Shown here: positions 52,021 through 63,166 of the stretch, in pieces
How positions within the stretch are numbered: position 1 is the stretch's first letter
How the letters are laid out: every line of letters begins with the position of its first letter
NCBI RefSeq assembly: GCF_963662255.1
Contig: NW_026912123.1
Coordinates: forward strand, 124,001 to 188,000
DNA length: 64,000 nucleotides
DNA from: Cinclus cinclus
Taxonomy: Eukaryota > Chordata > Aves > Passeriformes > Cinclidae
Direction: 5' to 3'
The notes under the pieces: model-generated
Told to the model about the DNA's origin: nothing
Databases searched by the model: none
The model's input: only the letters and a program-made list of their open reading frames with translations
Program-made: the position numbers and the translations under genes

Positions 52021-55000
52021 GGTTAAGAGAAGCAAGGATCCATTGTGACCCAATGGAGGCTAATAATCCCAGGATCCCATTTGGCACCAGGGGGCGTAAA
52101 AGGTCCAGGGATGAATTGTGACAGCATGGGGCCCAATAGAAACAAGGAACCATTATGACACCATGGAGGCCAAGAATCAAATGATTCATTGTGACATCAG
52201 TGGCCTAAAATGGCATGGAATGCATCGTGACACCACAGAGGATAAGACAAGCAAGGAACCATTGTTACCCAATGCAGGCTAACAATCTAATGGTCCCTTG
52301 TGACACCAATGGGCCTAAAACGGCCAGGGATGAATTGTGAAAGCATGGGGCCCAATTAAAACCGGGTAAAATTATGCCACCATGGAGGCCAAAAATCAAA
52401 TGATTCATTGTGACATCAAGTGGCCTAAAAGGGCATGGGATGCATTGTGACACCACAGGGGTTAAGAGAAGCAAGGATCCATTGTGACCCAATGCAGGCT
52501 AACAATCTAATGATCCCTTGTGACACCAGGGGGCGTAAAAGGGCCAGGGATGGATTGTTACAGCACGGGGACCAATAGAAGCAAGGATCTATTATGCCAC
52601 CATGGAGGCCAAGAATCAAATGATTCATTGTGACATCAAGTGGCCTAAAAGGGCATGGGATGCATTGTGACACCACAGGGGTTAAGAGAAGGAAGGATCC
52701 ATTGTGACCCAATGGAGGCTAATAATCCCAGGATCCCATTTGACACCAGGGGGCGTAAAAGGGCCAGGGATGAATTGTGACAGCATGGGGACCAATAGAA
52801 ACAAGGAACCATTATGACACCATGGAGGCCAAGAATCAAATGATTCATTGTGACATCAAGTGGCCTAAAATGGCATGGAATGCATTGTGACACCACAGAG
52901 GTTAAGAGAAGCAAGGAAACATTGTTACCCAATGGAGGCTAACAATCTAATGGTCCCTTGTGACACCAATGGGCCTAAAAGGGCCAGGGATGAATTGTGA
53001 AAGCATGGGGCCCAATTAAAACCTGGTACAATTATGCCACCATGGAGGCCAAAAATCAAATGATTCATTGTGACATCCAGTGGCCTAAAAGGGCATGGGA
53101 TGCATTGTGACACCACAGGGGTTCAGAGAAGCAAGGATCCATTGTGACCCAATGGAGGCTAATAATCCCAGGATCCCATTTGACACCAGGGGGCGTAAAA
53201 GGGCCAGGGATGAATTGTGACAGCATGGGGACCAATAGAAACAAGGAACCATTATGACACCATGAAGGCCAAGAATCAAATGGTTCATTGTAAGACCAAG
53301 TGGCCTAAAAGGGCTTGGAATGCATTGTGACACCACAGAGGTTAAGAGAAGCAAGGAACCATTGTGACCCAATGCAGGCTAACAATCTAATGATCCCTTG
53401 AGGCACCATGGGGTATAAAAAGGGCCAGGGATGAATTGTGACAGCATGGGGCCCAATAGAAACAAGGAACCATTATGTCACCATGGAGGCCAAGAATCAA
53501 ATGATTCATTGTGACATCAAGTGGCCTAAAAGGGCATGGGATGCATTGTGACACCACAGGGGCTAAGAGAAGCAAGGAACCATTGTGACCCAATGCAGGC
53601 TAACAATCTAATGATCCCTTGTGACACCAGGGGGCGTAAAAGGGCCAGGGATGGATTGTTACAGCACGGGGACCAATAGAAGCAAGGATCTATTATGCCA
53701 CCATGGACGCCAAGAATCTAATGATTCATTGTGACATCAAGTGGCCTAAAAGGGCATGGGATGCATTGTGACACCACAGGGGTTCAGAGAAGCAAGGATC
53801 CATTGTGACCCAATGGAGGCTAATAATCCCAGGATCCCATTTGACACCAGGGGGCGTAAAACGGCCAGGGATGAATTGTGACAGCATGGGGACCAATAGA
53901 AACAAGGAACCATTATGACACCATGGAGGCCAAGAATCAAATGGTTCATTGTAAGACCAAGTGGCCTAAAAGGGCTTGGAATGCATTGTGACACCACAGA
54001 GGTTAAGAGAAGCAAGGAACCATTGTGACCCAATGCAGGCTAACAATCTAATGGTCCCTTGTGGCACCAGGGGGTATAAAAAGGGCCAGGGATGAATTGT
54101 TACAGCACGGGGACCAATAGAAGCAAGGGTCTATTATGTCACCATGGAGGCCAAGAATCAAATGATTCATTGTGACATCAAGTGGCCTAAAAGGGCATGG
54201 GATGCATTGTGACACCACAGAGGTTAAGAGAAGCAAGGAACCATTGTGACCCAATGCTTGCTAAAAATCTAATGATCCCTTGTGACACCAGGGGGCCTAA
54301 AATGGCCAGGGATGGATTGTTACAGCACGGGGACCAATAGAAGCAAGGATCTATTATGCCACCATGAACGCCAAGAATCAAATGATTCATTGAGACATCA
54401 AGTGGCCTAAAAGGGCATGGGATTCATTGTGACACCACAGGGGTTAAGAGAAGCAAGGATCCATTGTGACCCAATGCAGGCTAATAATCCCAGGATCCCA
54501 TTTGGCACCAGGGGGCGTAAAAGGGCCAGGGATGAATTGTGACAGCATGGGGCCCAATAGAAACAAGGAACCATTATGACACCATGGAGGCCAAGAATCA
54601 AATGGTTCATTGTAAGACCAAGTGGCCTAAAAGGGCTTGGAATGCATTGTGACACCACAGAGGTTAAGAGAAGCAAGGAACCATTGTGACCCAATGCAGG
54701 CTAACAATCTAATGATCCCTTGTGGCACCATGGGGTATAAAAAGGGCCAGGGATGAATTGTTACAGCACGGGGACCAATAGAAGCAAGGATCTATTATGT
54801 CACCATGGAGGCCAAGAATCAAATGATTCATTGTGAAATCAAGTGGCCTAAAAGGGCATGGGATGCATTGTGACACCACAGGGGCTAAGAGAAGCAAGGA
54901 ACCATTGTGACCCAATGCAGGCTAACAATCTAATGATCCCTTGTGACACCAGGGGGCCTAAAATGGCCAGGGATGGATTGTTACAGCACGGGGACCAATA

Positions 55001-55049
55001 GAAGCAAGGATCTATTATGCCACCATGGAGGCCAAGAATCAAATGATTC

Positions 55050-56372
55050 ATTGTGACATCAAGTGGCCTAAAAGGGCATGGGATGCATTGTGACACCACA
55101 GGGGTTCAGAGAAGCAAGGATCCATTGTGACCCAATGGAGGCTAATAATCCCAGGATCCCATTTGACACCAGGGGGCGTAAAAGGGCCAGGGATGAATTG
55201 TGACAGCATGGGGACCAATAGAAACAAGGAACCATTATGACACCATGAAGGCCAAGAATCAAATGGTTCATGGTAAGACCAAGTGGCCTAAAAGGTCTTG
55301 GAATGCATTGTGACACCACAGAGGTTAAGAGAAGCAAGGAACCATTGTGACCCAAAGCAGGCTAACAATCTAATGATCCCTTGTGGCACCAGGGGCTATA
55401 AAAAGGGCCAGGGATGAATTGTTACAGCACGGGGACCAATAGAAGCAAGGGTCTATTATGTCACCATGGAGGCCAAGAATCAAATGATTCATTGTGACAT
55501 CAAGTGGCCTAAAAGGGCATGGGATGCATTGTGACACCACAGAGGTTAAGAGAAGCAAGGAACCATTGTGACCCAATGCAGGCTAACAATCTAATGATCC
55601 CTTGTGACACCAGGGGGCCTAAAATGGCCAGGGATGGATTGTTACAGCACGGGGACCAATAGAAGCAAGGATCTATTATGCCACCATGGAGGCCAAGAAT
55701 CAAATGATTCATTGTGACATCAAGTGGCCTAAAAGGGCATGGGATGCATTGTGAAACCACAGGGGTTCAGAGAAGCAAGGATCCATTGTGACCCAATGGA
55801 GGCTAATAATCCCAGGATCCCATTTGACACCAGGGGGCGTAAAAGGGCCAGGGATGAATTGTGACAGCATGGGGACCAATAGAAACAAGGAACCATTATG
55901 ACACCATGAAGGCCAAGAATCAAATGGTTCATGGTAAGACCAAGTGGCCTAAAAGGTCTTGGAATGCATTGTGACACCACAGAGGTTAAGAGAAGCAAGG
56001 AACCATTGTGACCCAAAGCAGGCTAACAATCTAATGATCCCTTGTGGCACCAGGGGCTATAAAAAGGGCCAGGGATGAATTGTTACAGCACGGGGACCAA
56101 TAGAAGCAAGGGTCTATTATGTCACCATGGAGGCCAAGAATCAAATGATTCATTGTGACATCAAGTGGCCTAAAAGGGCATGGGATGCATTGTGACACCA
56201 CAGAGGTTAAGAGAAGCAAGGAACCATTGTGACCCAATGCAGGCTAACAATCTAATGATCCCTTGTGACACCAGGGGGCCTAAAATGGCCAGGGATGGAT
56301 TGTTACAGCACGGGGACCAATAGAAGCATGGATCTATTATGCCACCATGGAGGCCAAGAATCTAATGATTCA
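55050..56372 (+). repeat. 661-bp three-monomer expansion private to C3
   Basis: Three monomers are present twice in tandem at a 661-bp offset, whereas C1 (27.9-28.4 kb) and C2 (40.3-40.7 kb) have them once. The diagnostic GGTTCATGGTAAGACC word occurs near 55,265 and again near 55,926, and CCCAAAGCAGG near 55,352 and 56,013. The second copy has its own change, GTGAAACCACAGG near 55,753. This is a recent local amplification after the C3 block was formed. Confidence 0.83.
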
Positions 56373-58139
56373 TTGTGACATCAAGTGGCCTAAAAGGGCA
56401 TGGAATGCATTGTGACACCACAGAGGTTAAGAGAAGCAAGGAACCATTGTTACCCAATGGAGGCTAACAATCTAATGGTCTCTTTTGACACCAATGGGCC
56501 TAAAAGGGCCAGGGATGGATTGTGAAAGCATGGGGCCCAATTAAAACCTGGTAAAATTATGCCACCATGGAGGCCAAAAATCAAATGATTCATTGTGACA
56601 TCCAGTGGCCTAAAAGGGCATGGGATGCATTGTGACACCACAGAGGTTAAGAGAAGCAAGGAACCATTGTGACCCAATGCAGGCTAACAATCTAATGATC
56701 CCTTGTGACACCAGGGGGCCTAAAATGGCCAGGGATGGATTGTAACAGCACGGGGACCAATAGAAGCAAGGATCTATTATGCCACCATGGAGGCCAAGAA
56801 TCAAATGATTCATTGTGACATCAAGTGGCCTAAAAGGGCATGGGATGCATTGTGACACCACAGGGGTTAAGAGAAGCAAGGATCCATTGTGACCCAATGG
56901 AGGCTAATAATCCCAGGATCCCATTTGACACCAGGGGGCGTAAAAGGGCCAGGGATGAATTGTGACAGCATGGGGACCAATAGAAACAAGGAACCATTAT
57001 GACACCATGAAGGCCAAGAATCAAATGGTTCATTGTAAGACCAAGTGGCCTAAAAGGGCATGGGATGCATTGTGACACCACAGAGGTTAAGAGAAGCAAG
57101 GAACCATTGTGACCCAATGCAGGCTAACAATCTAATGATCCCTTGTGGCACCAGGGGCTATAAAAAGGGCCAGGGATGAATTGTTACAGCACGGGGACCA
57201 ATAGAAGCAAGGATCTATTATGTCACCATGGAGGCCAAGAATCAAATGATTCATTGTGACATCAAGTGGCCTAAAAGGGCATGGGATGCATTGTGACACC
57301 ACAGAGGTTAAGAGAAGCAAGGAACCATTGTGACCCAATGCAGGCTAAAAATCTAATGATCCCTTGTGACACCAGGGGGCCTAAAATGGCCAGGGATGGA
57401 TTGTTACAGCACGGGGACCAATAGAAGCAAGGATCTATTATGCCACCATGGAGGCCAAGAATCAAATGATTCATTGTGACATCAAGTGGCCTAAAAGGGC
57501 ATGGGATGCATTGTGACAAGACAGGGGTTAAGAGAAGCAAGGATCCATTGTGACCCAATGGAGGCTAATAATCCCAGGATCCCATTTGGCACCAGGGGGC
57601 GTAAAAGGGCCAGGGATGAATTGTGACAGCATGGGGACCAATAGAAACAAGGAACCATTATGACACCATGGAGGCCAAGAATCAAATGATTCATTGTGAC
57701 ATCAAGTGGCCTAAAATGGCATGGAATGCATTGTGACACCACAGAGGTTAAGAGAAGCAAGGAACCATTGTTACCCAATGGAGGCTAACAATCTAATGGT
57801 TCCTTGTGACACCAATGGGCCTAAAAGGGCCAGGGATGGATTGTGAAAGCATGGGGCCCAATTAAAACCTGGTAAAATTATGCCACCATGGAGGCCAAAA
57901 ATCAAATGATTCATTGTGACATCCAGTGGCCTAAAAGGGCATGGGATGCATTGTGACATCACAGGGGTTAAGAGAAGCAAGGAACCATTGTGACCCAATG
58001 GAGGCTAACAATCTAATGATCCCTTGTGACACCAGGGGGCCTAAAATGGCCAGGGATGGATTGTTACAGCACGGGGACCAAAAGAAGCAAGGATCTATTA
58101 TGCCACCATGGAGGCCAAGAATCAAATGATTCATTGTGA

Positions 58140-61100
58140 CATCAAGTGGCCTAAAAGGGCATGGGATGCATTGTGACACCACAGGGGTTAAGAGAAGCAA
58201 GGATCCATTGTGACCCAATGGAGGCTAATAATCCCAGGATCCCATTTGACACCAGGGGGCGTAAAAGGGCCAGGGATGAATTGTGACAGCATGGGGACCA
58301 ATAGAAACAAGGAACCATTATGACACCATGGAGGCCAAGAATCAAATGATTCATTGTGACATCAAGTGGCCTAAAAGGGCTTGGAATGCATTGTGACACC
58401 ACAGAGGTTAAGAGAAGCAAGGAACCATTGTGACCCAATGCAGGCTAACAATCTAATGATCCCTTGTGGCACCATGGGGTATAAAAAGGGCCAGGGATGA
58501 ATTGTTACAGCACGGGGACCAATAGAAGCAAGGATCTATTATGTCACCATGGAGGCCAAGAATCAAATGATTCATTGTGACATCAAGTGGCCTAAAAGGG
58601 CATGGGATGCATTGTGACACCACAGAGGTTAAGAGAAGCAAGGAACCATTGTGACCCAATGCAGGCTAACAATCTAATGATCCCTTGTGACACCAGGGGG
58701 CCTAAAATGGCCAGGGATGGATTGTTACAGCACGGGGACCAATAGAAGCAAGGATCTATTATGCCACCATGGACGCCAAGAATCAAATGATTCATTGTGA
58801 CATCAAGTGGCCTAAAAGGGCATGGGATGCATTGTGACACCACAGGGGTTCAGAGAAGCAAGGATCCATTGTGACCCAATGGAGGCTAATAATCCCAGGA
58901 TCCCATTTGACACCAGGGGGCATAAAAGGGCCAGGGATGAATTGTGACAGCATGGGGCCCAATAGAAACAAGGAACCATTATGACACCATGAAGGCCAAG
59001 AATCAAATGGTTCATTGTAAGACCAAGTGGCCTAAAAGGGCTTGGAATGCATTGTGACACCACAGAGGTTAAGAGAAGCAAGGAACAATTGTGACCCAAT
59101 GGAGACTAAAAATCTAATGATCCCTTGTGGCACCAGGGGGTATAAAAAGGGCCAGGGATGAATTGTTACAGCACGGGGACCAATAGAAACAAGGAACCAT
59201 TATGACACCATGGAGGCCAAGAATCAAATGATTCATTGACATCAAGTGGCCTAAAAGGGCATGGGATGCATTGTGACACCACAGGGGTTAAGAGAAGCAA
59301 GGATCCATTGTGACCCAATGGAGGCTAATAATCCCAGGATCCCATTTGACACCAGGGGGCGTAAAAGGGCCAGGGATGAATTGTGACAGCATGGGGCCCA
59401 ATAGAAACAAGGAACCATTATGACACCATGGAGGCCAAGAATCAAATGATTCATTGTGACATCAAGTGGCCTAAAATGGCATGGAATGCATTGTGACACC
59501 ACAGAGGTTAAGACAAGAAAGGAACCATTGTTACCCAATGGAGGCTAACAATCTAATGGTCTCTTGTGACACCAATGGGCCTAAAAGGGCCAGGGATGGA
59601 TTGTGAAAGCATGGGGCCCAATTAAAACCTGGTAAAATTATGCCACCATGGAGGCCAAAAATCAAATGATTCATTGTGACATCCAGTGGCCTAAAAGGGC
59701 ATGGGATGCATTGTGACACCACAGAGGTTAAGAGAAGCAAGGAACCATTGTGACCCAATGCAGGCTAACAATCTAATGATCCCTTGTGACACCAGGGGGC
59801 CTAAAATGGCCAGGGATGGATTGTTACAGCACGGGGACCAAAAGAAGCAAGGATCTATTATGCCACCATGGAGGCCAAGAATCAAATGATTCATTGTGAC
59901 ATCCAGTGGCCTAAAAGGGCATGGGATGCATTGTGACACCACAGAGGTTAAGAGAAGCAAGGAACCATTGTGACCCAATGCAGGCTAACAATCTAATGAT
60001 CCCTTGTGGCACCAGGGGCTATAAAAAGTGCCAGGGATGAATTGTAACAGCACGGGGACCAATAGAAGCAAGGATCTATTATGTCACCACGGAGGCCAAG
60101 AATCAAATGATTCATTGTGAAATCAAGTGGCCTAAAAGGGCATGGGATGCATTGTGACACCACAGGGGTTCAGAGAAGCAAGGATCCATTGTGACCCAAT
60201 GGAGGCTAATAATCCCAGGATCCCATTTGACACCAGGGGGCGTAAAAGGGCCAGGGATGAATTGTGACAGCATGGGGCCCAATAGAAACAAGGAACCATT
60301 ATGACACCATGGAGGCCAAGAATCAAATGCTTCATTGTGACATCAAGTGGCCTAAAATGGCATGGAATGCATTGTGACACCACAGAGGTTAAGAGAAGCA
60401 AGGAACCATTGTTACCCAATGGAGGCTAACAATCTAATGGTCCCTTGTGACACCAATAGGCCTAAAAGGGCCAGGGATGAATTGTGAAAGCATGGGGCCC
60501 AATTAAAACCCGGTACAATTATGCCACCCTGGAGGCCAAAAATCAAATGATTCATTGTGACATCAAGTGGCCTAAAAGGGCATGGGATGCATTGTGACAC
60601 CACAGGGGTTAAGAGAAGCAAGGATCCATTGTGACCCAATGGAGGCTAATAATCCCAGGATCCCATTTGACACCAGGGGGCGTAAAAGGGCCAGGGATGA
60701 ATTGTGACAGCATGGGGACCAATAGAAACAAGGAACCATTATGACACCATGGAGGCCAAGAATCAAATGATTCATTGTGACATCAAGTGGCCTAAAAGGG
60801 CTTGGAATGCATTGTGACACCACAGAGGTTAAGAGAAGCAAGGAACCATTGTGACCCAATGCAGGCTAACAATCTAATGATCCCTTGTGGCACCATGGGG
60901 TATAAAAAGGGCCAGGGATGAATTGTTACAGCACGGGGACCAATAGAAGCAAGGATCTATTATGTCACCATGGAGGCCAAGAATCAAATGATTCATTGTG
61001 ACATCAAGTGGCCTAAAAGGGCATGGGATGCATTGTGACACCACAGGGGCTAAGAGAAGCAAGGAACCATTGTGACCCAATGCAGGCTAACAATCTAATG

Positions 61101-63166
61101 ATCCCTTGTGACACCAGGGGGCCTAAAATGGCCAGGGATGGATTGTTACAGCACGGGGACCAATAGAAGCAAGGATCTATTATGCCACCATGGACGCCAA
61201 GAATCAAATGATTCATTGTGACATCAAGTGGCCTAAAAGGGCATGGGATGCATTGTGACACCACAGGGGTTCAGAGAAGCAAGGATCCATTGTGACCCAA
61301 TGGAGGCTAATAATCCCAGGATCCCATTTGACACCAGGGGGCATAAAAGGGCCAGGGATGAATTGTGACAGCATGGGGCCCAATAGAAACAAGGAACCAT
61401 TATGACACCATGAAGGCCAAGAATCAAATGGTTCATTGTAAGACCAAGTGGCCTAAAAGGGCTTGGAATGCATTGTGACACCACAGAGGTTAAGAGAAGC
61501 AAGGAACAATTGTGACCCAATGGAGACTAAAAATCTAATGATCCCTTGTGGCACCAGGGGGTATAAAAAGGGCCAGGGATGAATTGTTACAGCACGGGGA
61601 CCAATAGAAACAAGGAACCATTATGACACCATGGAGGCCAAGAATCAAATGATTCATTGACATCAAGTGGCCTAAAAGGGCATGGGATGCATTGTGACAC
61701 CACAGGGGTTAAGAGAAGCAAGGATCCATTGTGACCCAATGGAGGCTAATAATCCCAGGATCCCATTTGACACCAGGGGGCGTAAAAGGGCCAGGGATGA
61801 ATTGTGACAGCATGGGGCCCAATAGAAACAAGGAACCATTATGACACCATGGAGGCCAAGAATCAAATGATTCATTGTGACATCAAGTGGCCTAAAATGG
61901 CATGGAATGCATTGTGACACCACAGAGGTTAAGACAAGAAAGGAACCATTGTTACCCAATGGAGGCTAACAATCTAATGGTCTCTTGTGACACCAATGGG
62001 CCTAAAAGGGCCAGGGATGGATTGTGAAAGCATGGGGCCCAATTAAAACCTGGTAAAATTATGCCACCATGGAGGCCAAAAATCAAATGATTCATTGTGA
62101 CATCCAGTGGCCTAAAAGGGCATGGGATGCATTGTGACACCACAGAGGTTAAGAGAAGCAAGGAACCATTGTGACCCAATGCAGGCTAACAATCTAATGA
62201 TCCCTTGTGACACCAGGGGGCCTAAAATGGCCAGGGATGGATTGTTACAGCACGGGGACCAAAAGAAGCAAGGATCTATTATGCCACCATGGAGGCCAAG
62301 AATCAAATGATTCATTGTGACATCCAGTGGCCTAAAAGGGCATGGGATGCATTGTGACACCACAGAGGTTAAGAGAAGCAAGGAACCATTGTGACCCAAT
62401 GCAGGCTAACAATCTAATGATCCCTTGTGGCACCAGGGGCTATAAAAAGTGCCAGGGATGAATTGTAACAGCACGGGGACCAATAGAAGCAAGGATCTAT
62501 TATGTCACCACGGAGGCCAAGAATCAAATGATTCATTGTGAAATCAAGTGGCCTAAAAGGGCATGGGATGCATTGTGACACCACAGGGGTTCAGAGAAGC
62601 AAGGATCCATTGTGACCCAATGGAGGCTAATAATCCCAGGATCCCATTTGACACCAGGGGGCGTAAAAGGGCCAGGGATGAATTGTGACAGCATGGGGCC
62701 CAATAGAAACAAGGAACCATTATGACACCATGGAGGCCAAGAATCAAATGCTTCATTGTGACATCAAGTGGCCTAAAATGGCATGGAATGCATTGTGACA
62801 CCACAGAGGTTAAGAGAAGCAAGGAACCATTGTTACCCAATGGAGGCTAACAATCTAATGGTCCCTTGTGACACCAATAGGCCTAAAAGGGCCAGGGATG
62901 AATTGTGAAAGCATGGGGCCCAATTAAAACCCGGTACAATTATGCCACCCTGGAGGCCAAAAATCAAATGATTCATTGTGACATCAAGTGGCCTAAAAGG
63001 GCATGGGATGCATTGTGACACCACAGGGGTTAAGAGAAGCAAGGATCCATTGTGACCCAATGGAGGCTAATAATCCCAGGATCCCATTTGACACCAGGGG
63101 GCGTAAAAGGGCCAGGGATGAATTGTGACAGCATGGGGACCAATAGAAACAAGTAACCATTATGAC
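58140..63166 (+). repeat. Two tandem copies of a 2,421-bp (11-monomer) block
   Basis: About 58,140-60,745 recurs at 60,561-63,166 with an offset of 2,421 bp. Both copies carry GGAACAATTGTG with GGAGACTAAAAATC, the TG deletion ATTCATTGACATC (near 59,233 and 61,654), GACAAGAAAGG, CACCACGGAGGCC (near 60,087 and 62,508), AAATGCTTCATTG, CACCAATAGGCC and GCCACCCTGGAGG. The copies differ at a few points, such as CAGAGGTTAAG versus CAGGGGCTAAG near 58,623/61,044. The match ends near 63,166, where ATGGAGG faces ATGAAGG. The left third also belongs to C3. Confidence 0.87.
58215..58265 (+). repeat. Short replaced tract in C3 (conversion-like)
   Basis: C1 (30,253-30,301) and C2 (42,584-42,632) read CCCAAAGCAGG, AATCTAATGATCC and a subtype IV TATAAAAA here. 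C3 reads CCCAATGGAGG, AATAATCCCAGGATCCC and the subtype I CGTAAAAGGG instead. Sequence on both sides stays co-linear with C2. About 50 bp of subtype IV has therefore been swapped for subtype I, and the offset changes by the one base expected from the 221-to-220 difference. The direction of change is not known. Confidence 0.75.

Larger units (their letters stand above)
50950..59237 (+). repeat. Long block C3, third copy, rearranged
   Basis: This is a third copy of the C1/C2 block, cut short on the right. Relative to C2 the offset is 15,193 bp from about 50,950 to 51,990. It falls to 14,973 after loss of one 220-bp monomer, rises to 15,634 after a 661-bp gain near 55.7 kb, and becomes 15,633 after a small replaced tract near 58,240. 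Marker variants shared with C1 and C2 include CATCAGTGGCC, CATGAACGCC, TTGAGACATC and GGTTCATGGTAAGACC. The match stops near 59,237, where ATTCATTGACATC replaces ATTCATTGTGACATC. Confidence 0.85.
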
